Source: CAZRRV01 sp964602735 (lineage in GTDB: Bacteria > Bacillota > Clostridia > Oscillospirales > Acutalibacteraceae). From it: 44,435 bases of DNA. Below the pieces are notes generated by a model. That model was not told where the DNA came from and searched no databases. It worked only from the letters and a program-made list of their open reading frames with translations. The position numbers were made by a program, and so were the translations under genes. The DNA lies in the NCBI GenBank assembly GCA_964602735.1, contig CAZRRV010000008.1:1-44435 (forward strand), written 5' to 3'. Within the stretch, counting starts at the first letter, position 1, and every line of letters starts with the position of its first letter. This document shows positions 6,767 through 15,218 of the stretch, in pieces.

Positions 6767-8284
6767 CAGGCGTTATCTATGCACGCCATTCCTAGGATAA
6801 CCGGTGAGAGGAATCTATCGAAGGACAGCTACGTGAATGTAAAGCGCTTGCTGGAAAGAATGACTTTCAAATTATAGATACATATATTGATCGAGCCTTG
6901 TCCGCAAGAACGGATGATCGACCCGATTTTCAACGGATGATCAAATCCAGTGAAAAAGGAATGTTTGATGTTGCCATTGTTTGGAAGCTTGATCGGTTCG
7001 TTCGCAGTAGATATGATTCTGCCTATTATAAGGCTACTCTCCGCAAAAATGGCGTCAAGGTTTTATCAGCAACAGAATTGATTTCCGACAACGCGGAAAG
7101 TATTTTGCTTGAATCTCTATTGGAAGGTATGGCAGAATACTTTTCTGCTGAGTTGTCCGAAAAAGTTCTGCGAGGGCTTACCAAGAATGCTCTCAAATGC
7201 AAATATAACGGCGGCACGCTTCCTATTGGTTATGCGACTGATGCAAATCAATTTTTTCAGATAGATACGCTGCCGGCTCCGGCAGTCCTTGACGCATTTA
7301 AGCGCTACGCCGAAGGAGCGTCTATGCAGGAGATTACCGATAAAATGAATGTCAAAGGGATCCGCACAAAGCGAAGCTGAAAAATCAGTATTAACAGTGT
7401 AACCCGTATGCTGCCCAACCGCAAATATATCGGTGAATATCAATGCCGCGATATAGTCCAACCGAACGGAATTCCCGCTATTATTTCAAAAGAACTGTTT
7501 GATAAGATACAGGAAAGAATGGTTGCAAATAAAATGGCTCCCGCCAAACACAAGGCGGAGGATGAATACTTGCTCACTACCAAGCTGTTTTGCGGGAAAT
7601 GCCAATACCTGAGCGGAACAAGCTATCAGGAAAAGAAAATGCATCGCTATTATAAGTGCGTAAATGTCAAAAGTCACAAAGGCTGTGACAAGAAAACCGT
7701 TATAAAAGAATGGATGGAAAATCTTGTTATTGATTACATTCACAAAATTATATTTGATGACGAACTGATTGAAAAACTAGCCGATAAAGTAATGGAAATG
7801 TATGGCGCGGAAAATACTACTCTACCGATACTCAAAAAAAGTATGCGGAAACGAAGAAAGGTATTGATAGCGCCCGCTCAAAGCAATTCAGCAAGGGATT
7901 TTGACTTAGCCTGCCAAGCAGAAAACGGAAGACTTCGAGCGCCAAAAGAGCGGGCTGTCGGTTCAAATCATGAAAGAAGAAATGGCAAAACCGACCTTGA
8001 CAAAAGACCAAGTTATGTTTTGGTTTGACCGTTTACGCATTCTCAACACAAATAAACATGAACACCGCCGTCGTTTGATAGATGCTTTTATAAATATGAT
8101 CATTCTTTATGACAACGGACGGATATATTTCAGCTGTAATTACCAAGACTGTTCAAAACCCATGACCTTTACCGAACTCAAATCGGCTGGCACTGGTTCG
8201 GATTTTACCGCACTCGCCGCACCGGCGAGAAGAACCCCGGCGCGCAATCAGCGCCCCGGGGTTTTTACCGTGCAACGACGATAA
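6763..8284 (+). pseudogene. Broken large serine recombinase
   Basis: The start ATG (6763) overlaps the helicase stop. The N-terminus reads MTGVIYARHS, then TAG (6793), DNR, TGA (6805), and the resolvase domain continues: GQLRECKALAG, ALSARTDDRPDF, VWKLDRFVRS. The recombinase domain follows (GIRTKRS, TGA at 7378, then NSVTRMLPNRKYIGEY) and the zinc-ribbon region has FCGKCQYLSG and CVNVKSHKGC. A frame change in the A-run near 7834-7840 and another before about 7935 precede the C-terminal end (KDQVMFWFDRLR, YDNGRIYFSC). The catalytic serine is present in YARHS but translation cannot proceed. Family members mobilise clostridial conjugative elements; this copy is inactive. Confidence 0.9.
8233..8266 (+). 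terminator. Terminator at end of mobile island
   Basis: AACCCCGG (8233-8240) pairs with CCGGGGTT (8256-8263), extended by CGC/GCG, followed by TTTTT. It would end transcripts from the helicase and recombinase side, just before the convergent EF-G-like gene. Confidence 0.75.
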
Positions 8285-8315
8285 GACGGCATTTAACATA
8301 CCTTTTTTCTTTACG

Positions 8316-8349
8316 AAAAGAACCCGAGGCGCGGCAACGCTTCGGGTTC
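8316..8349 (-). terminator. Terminator of EF-G-like gene
   Basis: Read on the minus strand, GAACCCGAAGCG (8349-8338) pairs with CGCCTCGGGTTC (8331-8320) through one G-T pair, followed by TTTTCG. It lies about 40 bases past the stop codon at 8390 and closes the hydrogenase/EF-G transcription unit. Confidence 0.75.
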
Positions 8350-8389
8350 CGATTTAATAACTGTTTTACCGCCGGATAATCTGACCTGC

Positions 8390-10444
8390 CTACTCTTTTT
8401 CCGCTTTCGCCGATTCGATAACCTTCGCCGAAACCTGAGGCGGCGCCTCTTCGTAACGCTCAAAAACGAAAGTGAAATTCGCCCGTCCCTGCGCGATCGA
8501 GCGCATAGCGGTAGCAAAATCGCTCATTTCCGACATCGGCACTTCGGCTACAATCTCCTGCCGGTGACCCTCCAGAGGGTTCATTCCGAGCACTCTGCCG
8601 CGGCGCTTGTTTATGTCGCCGATAACATCGCCCATAATATCATCGGGAATATAAGCTCGTAAAGTTCCGATAGGTTCGAGCAGCACAGGAGCCGCCTGGG
8701 GAATACCCTCGCGGTACGCGATTGAAGCCGCGGTTTTGAACGAAATTTCGGACGAATCGACCGGGTGATACGAACCGTCGACAAGAGTCGCTTTAAGTCC
8801 GACCATAGGATAGCCCGCGAGGACGCCCTGTTTCGCGCTTTCGCGTATGCCTTTTTCGACGGCGGGGAAATAATTCTTAGGCACCGCGCCGCCGAATATT
8901 TTTTCCTCAAATATCACATCGTCGCCGTCGATCGGGGAAAACTCGATCCACACATCGCCGAACTGCCCGTGTCCTCCCGACTGCTTTTTATGTCTGCCCT
9001 GAACTTTTACCGTTTTGCGTATGGTTTCGCGATAAGGCACTTTGGCAACGCGCAATTCCATATCGACGCCGAACTTGTTTTTCAGCTTGGAAGCGACAAC
9101 GTCAAGATGCTGTTCACCCAAGCCCGATAAAATCTGCTCCCTCGTTTCGGAGTTGGATGTAAATGAAATTGACGGATCCTCCTCCATAAGCCTGCCGAGA
9201 CCCTGAGAAATTTTCTCCTCGTCGCCCTTATTCTTCGGATATACCGCCATCGAAAAACAGGGAGAAGGAAATTCGCAGCAGTGAATAAAACCGCGTTCGG
9301 AAGGATCGCAAAGAGTATCGCCGGTAAGAACCGATCCAAGTTTTGCCACCGCGCCTATATCGCCCGCAGATATTTCCTGAGCATCGTCCTGTTTGGAACC
9401 GCGAAGGCGAAGCAATTTGCTTATTTTTTCTTCCCCTCCGGTGCGCGAGTTGACAACCCGCATATCGTTTTTCACCGAGCCGGATATAACCTTGAAATAG
9501 GAAAGTTTGCCGACAAACGGGTCGGCTACCGTTTTGAAAACGACCGCCTTCGTTTTTCCGTCTCCGCAACGCAACGGTTGTTTTTCGCCGTCGCTCTCGA
9601 ATATGTATTCGTGCCCAGCGGCCGCCGGCGCAATCTTTTCGAGAATTTTAAGCATAAGCGGAATCCCGGCGCCGGTGGAATTTATTCCCGAAAACACCGG
9701 GCAAAGCTCGCCCGAAAGCATTCCGCTGCGCAGCGCGTTATACATTTCATCCTCGGTAAATTCCTCGCCGTCAAAATACTTTTCCATAAGGCTTTCGTCA
9801 ACCGAAGCGATGTTTTCAAGCATCACATTGCGGACATTACGGATATCCTCGTCGTCGGGGATTGGCACCTCTTCGGCGTTGATCCCGTCATATCGGAACG
9901 CCCGGTTCGCTATAAGATCGACAAAACAGTCAACCGTTTCGCCCTCGACATGCGGCACCACGACCGGGCAGACAACTCCCCCGTAGTTTGCCGTAAGAGT
10001 TGATAAAACCCGGTAAAAATAAGCGTGTGAAGAATCGAGCTTTCCGATGAAAAACGCGCACGGCAGTCCGTTTTCACGCGCCATATCAAAATCGATTTTC
10101 GCGCCGGTCGAAAGCCCGGATTTTCCCGAGAGGACAACGAGCGCCGAATCGGCCGCGGTAATACCCTCGCATACGCCGGCGGCGAAATCAAACAGACCCG
10201 GAGTATCGAGCAGATTTATCCTGCTGTCGCCGTATTCGAACTGATAGCAGGCGGTTGAGATTGAAATTTTCCGTTTTTTCTCTTCCGCGTCGAAATCCAT
10301 AACAGTGTTTCCGTCGGCGACGCTGCCTATCCGTTCGGTCTTGCCCGCCGCAAACAGCAGCGCGTCGGCAAGGGTGGTTTTCCCCGACGAGCCGTGACCG
10401 ACAAGAGCAATGCTTTTAATATTTTCCGCGGTATATTCTTTCAC
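8390..10444 (-). CDS. Elongation factor G-like GTPase (EF-G2 type)
   Basis: A 684-residue translational GTPase with the EF-G domain order. The P-loop is ALVGHGSSGKTT (residues 13-24), switch I has MDFDAEEKKRKISI in place of the RGIT motif, and G3 is LLDTPG. The usual NKxD of G4 reads GKLD (about 134), so the guanine-contacting Asn is replaced. KRKxSI in switch I is usual for the EF-G2/EF-G-like subfamily, not canonical fusA. Domain IV follows (HKKQSGGHGQFGDV) and domain V ends the protein. I chose GTG at 10444, which has AGGGTG six bases upstream; an in-frame GTG lies at 10453. It begins 21 bases after hndD and is probably co-transcribed. Role unknown. Confidence 0.88.
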   Translation of the reverse strand: MKEYTAENIKSIALVGHGSSGKTTLADALLFAAGKTERIGSVADGNTVMDFDAEEKKRKISISTACYQFEYGDSRINLLDTPGLFDFAAGVCEGITAADSALVVLSGKSGLSTGAKIDFDMARENGLPCAFFIGKLDSSHAYFYRVLSTLTANYGGVVCPVVVPHVEGETVDCFVDLIANRAFRYDGINAEEVPIPDDEDIRNVRNVMLENIASVDESLMEKYFDGEEFTEDEMYNALRSGMLSGELCPVFSGINSTGAGIPLMLKILEKIAPAAAGHEYIFESDGEKQPLRCGDGKTKAVVFKTVADPFVGKLSYFKVISGSVKNDMRVVNSRTGGEEKISKLLRLRGSKQDDAQEISAGDIGAVAKLGSVLTGDTLCDPSERGFIHCCEFPSPCFSMAVYPKNKGDEEKISQGLGRLMEEDPSISFTSNSETREQILSGLGEQHLDVVASKLKNKFGVDMELRVAKVPYRETIRKTVKVQGRHKKQSGGHGQFGDVWIEFSPIDGDDVIFEEKIFGGAVPKNYFPAVEKGIRESAKQGVLAGYPMVGLKATLVDGSYHPVDSSEISFKTAASIAYREGIPQAAPVLLEPIGTLRAYIPDDIMGDVIGDINKRRGRVLGMNPLEGHRQEIVAEVPMSEMSDFATAMRSIAQGRANFTFVFERYEEAPPQVSAKVIESAKAEKE

Positions 10445-10465
10445 ACCAATCACCCTGCAATTTTT

Positions 10466-12223
10466 TTATTTCAGCACCGAACCGGAACGGTCGGTATAGT
10501 GCGTATGAAGGCATTTGTGCGCGAGTTCGCTTCCCGGTTTGCCGAAATATTCGTCGTAAACGGCTTTAATAACCGGATTTTCGTGCGATTTGCGAACGGC
10601 TCCGGCGGCGTCTTGATTGTAAAGCACCGAGGCGCGCAAAGCTTTAATATCTTTGCGCATACGAACCGAAGCGGGTTGCACGGGCTGCCCGCCGCCGTTC
10701 ACGCAACCGCCCGGGCACCCCATAATTTCGATAAAATGATAATGTTTCTCTCCGCTTTCAACCTTGCAGAGCAGTTCATGCGCGGCTTCCATACCGCTCG
10801 CTACCGCTATATTAACTTCCTTACCGGCTATCGTAAGCGTCGCCTCTTTGAACGGGGCGGTTCCGCGGACAACTTCGTAATCGACTTTATCGAACGATTC
10901 GCCGGTAAGAGTATCGGCAACCGTACGCAGCGCGGCTTCCATTACACCGCCGGTCGCTCCGAAAATCACGGCGGCTCCTGTCGCCTCGCCGAGCGGACGG
11001 TCAAATTCCTCGTCCGGCAGCTCCGCAAAATTGATCCCCGCGCGGCTTATCATCCTGCCCAGCTCACGGGTGGTGATTGAAATATCCGTATCGGGATACC
11101 CGGAGGCGTTTTCGCCGTCGCGGTTTATTTCAAATTTCTTTGCGGTGCAGGGCATGACCGAAACGGAAACGATTTTCGCCGGATCGATACCGTTTTTCTC
11201 CGCGTACCATGTTTTGATCGTTGCGCCGAACATCTGTTGGGGCGATTTGCAGGTTGAGAGGTTGGGCAGCATATCGGGATGGTACATTTCGCAGAACTTT
11301 ACCCAGCCGGGCGAACACGACGTTATCATCGGCAGTACGCCGCCGTTTTGCACCCGCTCTACAAATTCGTTTGCTTCCTCCATAATTGTAAGATCAGCGC
11401 CGAAATCGGTATCGAAAACCCTGTCGAACCCGAGGCGCCGCAACGAAGCCGCCATTTTGCCGGTGACATCCGTTCCGATCGGCATGCCGAACATTTCACC
11501 TAACGCCGCGCGAACCGCCGGCGCGGTTTGCACGACTACATATTTGTCGGGATCGGCAAGAGCCGCGAAAACCTTATCGGTATCGTCGCGTTCGGTAAGA
11601 GCGCCGGTAGGACAGTTTACAATGCACTGCCCGCACGAAATGCAGGCTACTTCCCCGAGATTTTTATCGAAAGCGCAACCGATATGAGTGTCGAATCCGC
11701 GGTCGTTCGCGCCGAGTACCGCCACATGCTGCATCTGGCAGGCCGCTACACAACGGCGGCAGAGTATACATTTATTGTTGTTGCGGACAAGATGCGGAGT
11801 GCTTGTGTCTAGTTCGTATACCGGGCGGGCACCGTCGAATCTGCCTTCATCCTCAACTCCGTAAGCGCGGCAGAGCGTTTGAAGCTCGCAGTTGCCGGAA
11901 CGTACACACGACAAACACTTGCGATCGTGCGTGGAAAGGATCAGTTCGAGGGTTGTACGGCGCGAACGTTGAATTTCCGGGGTATTCGTGCGCACCTCCA
12001 TACCTTCCGACACGGGATATACGCACGACGCCACTTTACGGAAACCTTTCCCCTCGTTCGCCTCGACAACACATATACGGCATGCGCCGATTTCGTTTCG
12101 ATCTTTCATATAACACAGAGTGGGAATATCCACGCCCGCTTTCCGTGCCGCCTCAAGTATCGTGGCTCCGGCAGGCACCTCTACCGCCATGCCGTTGATT
12201 TTCACATGTATATTTTCAGACAT
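10466..12223 (-). CDS. hndD: [FeFe]-hydrogenase catalytic subunit, HndD type
   Basis: A 585-residue cytoplasmic iron-only hydrogenase that makes or oxidises H2 as part of an NAD(P)H/ferredoxin-linked complex. In order: an N-terminal [2Fe-2S] domain (CYMKDRNEIGACRICVVE); a His-Cys cluster motif (HDRKCLSC...GNCELQ); two [4Fe-4S] motifs (CILCRRCVAAC and CISCGQCIVNCP); the H-cluster motifs TSCSPGW, MPCTAKKFE and MGCPGGCVNGGG; and the C-terminal small-subunit domain. The ATG at 12223 has AAGGAGAG nine bases upstream; an upstream in-frame extension to 12310 overlaps hndC and lacks such a signal. It is the last gene of hndABCD, 19 bases after hndC. Confidence 0.95.
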   Translation of the reverse strand: MSENIHVKINGMAVEVPAGATILEAARKAGVDIPTLCYMKDRNEIGACRICVVEANEGKGFRKVASCVYPVSEGMEVRTNTPEIQRSRRTTLELILSTHDRKCLSCVRSGNCELQTLCRAYGVEDEGRFDGARPVYELDTSTPHLVRNNNKCILCRRCVAACQMQHVAVLGANDRGFDTHIGCAFDKNLGEVACISCGQCIVNCPTGALTERDDTDKVFAALADPDKYVVVQTAPAVRAALGEMFGMPIGTDVTGKMAASLRRLGFDRVFDTDFGADLTIMEEANEFVERVQNGGVLPMITSCSPGWVKFCEMYHPDMLPNLSTCKSPQQMFGATIKTWYAEKNGIDPAKIVSVSVMPCTAKKFEINRDGENASGYPDTDISITTRELGRMISRAGINFAELPDEEFDRPLGEATGAAVIFGATGGVMEAALRTVADTLTGESFDKVDYEVVRGTAPFKEATLTIAGKEVNIAVASGMEAAHELLCKVESGEKHYHFIEIMGCPGGCVNGGGQPVQPASVRMRKDIKALRASVLYNQDAAGAVRKSHENPVIKAVYDEYFGKPGSELAHKCLHTHYTDRSGSVLK

Positions 12224-12242
12224 TAGGCTGCGCTCTCCTTCT

Positions 12243-13739
12243 CTATTTCTTAACAACCGCGCCGAATTTGCAGGTTGCCATACAGGCGCCGCACTTGACG
12301 CATTTTTCACTGTCGATTACATGCGGCTGTTTAACCGTTCCGCTGATTGCACCGACCGGGCACTGACGCGCGCACGCGGTGCAGCCCCTGCATTTTTCAG
12401 GGTCGATTGAATAAGAAAGCAGTTCTTTGCATACACCGGCGGGGCAGCGCTTTTCGTTAATGTGAGCCTCGTACTCGTCGCGGAAATACCGAAGAGTCGA
12501 AAGCACGGGGTTGGGAGCCGTCTGCCCCAGCCCGCACAGGGAATTCTGCTTGATATAATAACAAAGATCCTCCATTTTTTCAAGATCGCCGGGCTCGCCG
12601 CGGCCGTCGGTTATTTTTTCGAGCATTTCAAGCAACCGGCGGGTTCCCACACGGCACGGCGTGCATTTGCCGCAGGATTCGTCAACGGTAAATTTCAGGA
12701 AGAATTTCGCTATATCTACCATGCAGTTGTCTTCGTCCATAACAATAAGACCGCCGGAGCCCATCATAGAACCTATGGCAATAAGATTGTCGTAATCTAT
12801 GGGAATATCGAGATGCTCGGCGGGAATACAACCGCCGGAGGGGCCGCCGGTCTGTGCCGCTTTGAACTTTTTGCCGTTGGGAATGCCGCCGCCTATTTCT
12901 TCGATAACCTTGCGCAGAGTGGTTCCCATCGGAACCTCCACAAGGCCTGTATGATTTATCTTGCCGCCGAGGGCAAATACTTTAGTCCCTTTCGATTTCT
13001 CGGTTCCCATCGAGGCGAACCAGTCGGCTCCCTTTAATATTATCTGCGGAATATTCGCGTAGGTTTCCACATTGTTAAGGATGGTGGGTTTGCCGAACAA
13101 CCCTTTCACCGCGGGATACGGCGGGCGCGGACGCGGCTCTCCCCTTTTGCCTTCGATAGAGGTCATCAGAGCGGTTTCCTCGCCGCAGACGAAAGCGCCG
13201 GCACCGAGTCGGATATCGAGATCAAAGTCGAACCCGGATCCGAAAATGTCTTTCCCCAGCAATTCGTACTCACGAGCCTGAGAAATCGCAATTTGCAAAC
13301 GCGCCACGGCTATCGGATATTCGGCGCGTACGTAAATATACCCCTGAGACGCCCCGATTGCATATCCCGCTATCGCCATTGCCTCGATTACCGCATGCGG
13401 ATCGCCTTCAAGTACCGAACGATCCATAAACGCGCCGGGATCCCCCTCGTCCGCGTTGCAGCACACATATTTCTGATCGGCCTGATTCCTCGCCGCCAAA
13501 GACCATTTAAGCCCGGTCGGGAATCCGCCGCCCCCGCGCCCGCGCAGGCCCGAATCGGTGACGACTTTTATTACCTGTTCCGGCGTCATTTCGGTTAACA
13601 CTTTGCCCAGAGCGGCGTAACCGTCCATCGCGATGTATTCATCGATAGACTCCGGGTTGATAAATCCGCAGTTTCTGAGAGCGACGCGGTGCTGCGCACG
13701 GTAAAAGTTTGTATCGTTAAGCGAGTATGTACTGGCCAT
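12243..13739 (-). CDS. hndC: NuoF-like NAD(P)H-binding subunit of hydrogenase, HndC type
   Basis: A 498-residue flavin and NAD(P)H subunit that links pyridine nucleotide to the hydrogenase. It carries the glycine-rich nucleotide/FMN region GLRGRGGGGFPTGLKW, the FMN-domain segment GAYVCGEETAL-type (here GAFVCGEETALM), the [4Fe-4S] ligands ESCGKCTPCRVGTRR with a later SLCGLGQ cysteine, and a C-terminal 2[4Fe-4S] ferredoxin domain (CRGCTACARQCP and CVKCGACMATC). It lacks the N-terminal thioredoxin-like domain of HydB proteins; the preceding gene supplies that as a separate protein, as in Hnd complexes. GGAGGG precedes the ATG by nine bases. Confidence 0.95.
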   Translation of the reverse strand: MASTYSLNDTNFYRAQHRVALRNCGFINPESIDEYIAMDGYAALGKVLTEMTPEQVIKVVTDSGLRGRGGGGFPTGLKWSLAARNQADQKYVCCNADEGDPGAFMDRSVLEGDPHAVIEAMAIAGYAIGASQGYIYVRAEYPIAVARLQIAISQAREYELLGKDIFGSGFDFDLDIRLGAGAFVCGEETALMTSIEGKRGEPRPRPPYPAVKGLFGKPTILNNVETYANIPQIILKGADWFASMGTEKSKGTKVFALGGKINHTGLVEVPMGTTLRKVIEEIGGGIPNGKKFKAAQTGGPSGGCIPAEHLDIPIDYDNLIAIGSMMGSGGLIVMDEDNCMVDIAKFFLKFTVDESCGKCTPCRVGTRRLLEMLEKITDGRGEPGDLEKMEDLCYYIKQNSLCGLGQTAPNPVLSTLRYFRDEYEAHINEKRCPAGVCKELLSYSIDPEKCRGCTACARQCPVGAISGTVKQPHVIDSEKCVKCGACMATCKFGAVVKK

Positions 13740-13754
13740 GAATTTTGCCCTCCG

Positions 13755-14126
13755 TTACAGTTTAATGTTCCCTATGGTATATTCTTCAACCACTTTGCCG
13801 CCGACCAGATGCTGTTCGACCACCTGTTTCGCCTTCTCGGCCGTCATTTTCGCGTAGGTTACCTTATCTTTCCCCGATTCGAAAACTTCGACGATCGGCT
13901 CATACTGGCACATTCCGATACAGCCGGTTTGCGTAACGGCCACGGAATTGCCGATTCCCGCTTTACCTACCTCTTCGACAATGGTATTAAGAACTGGGCG
14001 GGCGCCGGCCGCTATTCCGCATGTGGCCATCCCCACAACAACCCGCTTTTCGCCGGTGCCGTCTTTCAATAAAATTTTATTTTTCGTTTTTTCCCTTATC
14101 GCCGCGAGTTCCGCAAGTGATTTCAT
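13755..14126 (-). CDS. hndB: Thioredoxin-like [2Fe-2S] ferredoxin subunit, HndB type
   Basis: A 123-residue small subunit with a thioredoxin-like fold region (VVVGMATCGIAAGARPV, VAVTQTGCIGMCQYEP, IVEVF). Only three cysteines are present (one in MATCG, two in GCIGMC), so a conventional four-cysteine [2Fe-2S] site would need another ligand. It probably relays electrons within the HndABCD complex. I chose ATG at 14126 because AAAGGACGG lies just upstream and the product then begins MKSLAELAAIREK; a GTG at 14144 is also in frame. It is 15 bases before hndC and 235 bases after hndA. Confidence 0.88.
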   Translation of the reverse strand: MKSLAELAAIREKTKNKILLKDGTGEKRVVVGMATCGIAAGARPVLNTIVEEVGKAGIGNSVAVTQTGCIGMCQYEPIVEVFESGKDKVTYAKMTAEKAKQVVEQHLVGGKVVEEYTIGNIKL

Positions 14127-14361
14127 AAAAACCGTCCTTTCCACGACAATACAGCCGTAATGTTACCGTTCGTTTAATAACCCGTGTGCGCTGCGGTTTT
14201 TACCGGAATATTTGAAATTTCGGGGAACCGGCATAATAAACCGCGCCGTTTTGAACATTCCCGGCGGAGCATACTTGCCCGTTCCGCCCCGCATATCCCG
14301 ATATACGGATATTTTACCGCCATACGCCAACCGTATACCGCTTAAACCGGCAAACGGTAAA

Positions 14362-14856
14362 TCACTCGTATTTTGCGAGTATTCCCTCAATATCCTCCGG
14401 TTTCAGACGACCGTAAACATCGTCGTTTATCATCATAACGGGCGCCAGACCGCAGGCTCCGATGCATCGGCATTCTTCGAAAGAAAAACGCCCGTCTGCG
14501 GTACATCCGCCCTCGGAGATACCGAGCGTTTGGCTTATTTTATCGGCAACGGCCTGCGAACCTTTTACATAGCACGCCGTTCCCAAACACACCGAAATTT
14601 TATATTTCCCTTTGGGAGATAAAGCGAATTGAGCGTAAAATGTGGCTATCCCGTACACCTCTTCGAGCGGGACGCCCATCCCCGACGCTATCATCTGCTG
14701 AACCTCGACCGGAAGATAACCGTAAATTTCCTGTGCGCGCTGCATTACCGGCATTAACGCACCGCCTTTGTTTTTGTTTTCCTCAATAACGGCGCGCAGA
14801 CGCTCTTCCTGCTCTTTCGTGCCGGAAAAAGGAACCGCACTGACGGCTTTTTTCAT
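14362..14856 (-). CDS. hndA: NuoE-like [2Fe-2S] subunit of hydrogenase, HndA type
   Basis: A 164-residue NuoE/24-kDa family protein, first gene of the hydrogenase operon. An N-terminal helical bundle (ALMPVMQRAQEIYGYLP, then VYGIATFYAQF) precedes the thioredoxin-like domain with the four ligands of a [2Fe-2S] cluster: CLGTAC, then ECRCIGAC. The start ATG at 14856 follows AAGGAGGCAG; an in-frame extension to 14895 runs into the promoter. The 235-base gap to hndB holds no convincing gene or terminator, only short AT-rich inverted repeats. Confidence 0.93.
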   Translation of the reverse strand: MKKAVSAVPFSGTKEQEERLRAVIEENKNKGGALMPVMQRAQEIYGYLPVEVQQMIASGMGVPLEEVYGIATFYAQFALSPKGKYKISVCLGTACYVKGSQAVADKISQTLGISEGGCTADGRFSFEECRCIGACGLAPVMMINDDVYGRLKPEDIEGILAKYE

Positions 14857-14885
14857 AAAACTGCCTCCTTTTTCATCTAAAAAAG

Positions 14886-14914
14886 AGTTTAACACAACGG
14901 GGGGAAAATGTCAA
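14886..14914 (-). promoter_or_regulatory. Promoter of hndABCD operon
   Basis: On the minus strand, TTGACA (14914-14909) is followed after 17 bases, including a run of six C, by TAAACT (14891-14886), about 30 bases before the hndA start. The rest of the 14915-15161 intergenic stretch shows no gene and no riboswitch that I recognise. Confidence 0.8.
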
Positions 14915-15161
14915 TTCGTTTCGTGCTTTTTTAATCAATAAAACACGGGAAATTTATCCGCCGCGGCGAACATTGAAATTTTCCCGGAAAAATCCGCGCG
15001 ATAACACGTAATTAAACGCACAGCGTGATTTTTCGCGCGACGAGCATTGCCGTTATTTACGGAATTTTTGAATGATTGCGCGGGGAAACGTATGTAAACA
15101 CGCATTGCCGCTCATTATCGCACATAATGATGACATACCTTAAAAACATTCGTTTTCGGTA

Positions 15162-15190
15162 TTGACTTTACATGTAAAATGTGTTAAAAG
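15162..15190 (+). promoter_or_regulatory. Promoter with palindromic operator for GH39 gene
   Basis: TTGACT (15162-15167) and TAAAAG (15185-15190) are 17 bases apart. The spacer contains a perfect 12-bp palindrome, TTTACATGTAAA (15167-15178), where a dimeric repressor would block RNA polymerase. The regulator is not encoded nearby, so its identity is unknown. Confidence 0.6.
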
Positions 15191-15218
15191 AAATAAAAAT
15201 TGCAGCGGAGGAATGCTT

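Noticed and set aside
14163..14390. A 75-codon minus-strand frame between hndA and hndB
   Set aside because: Overlaps the 3' end of hndA in another frame, starts with a weak codon with no good signal, and has no recognisable features; the gap is better explained as untranslated spacer.
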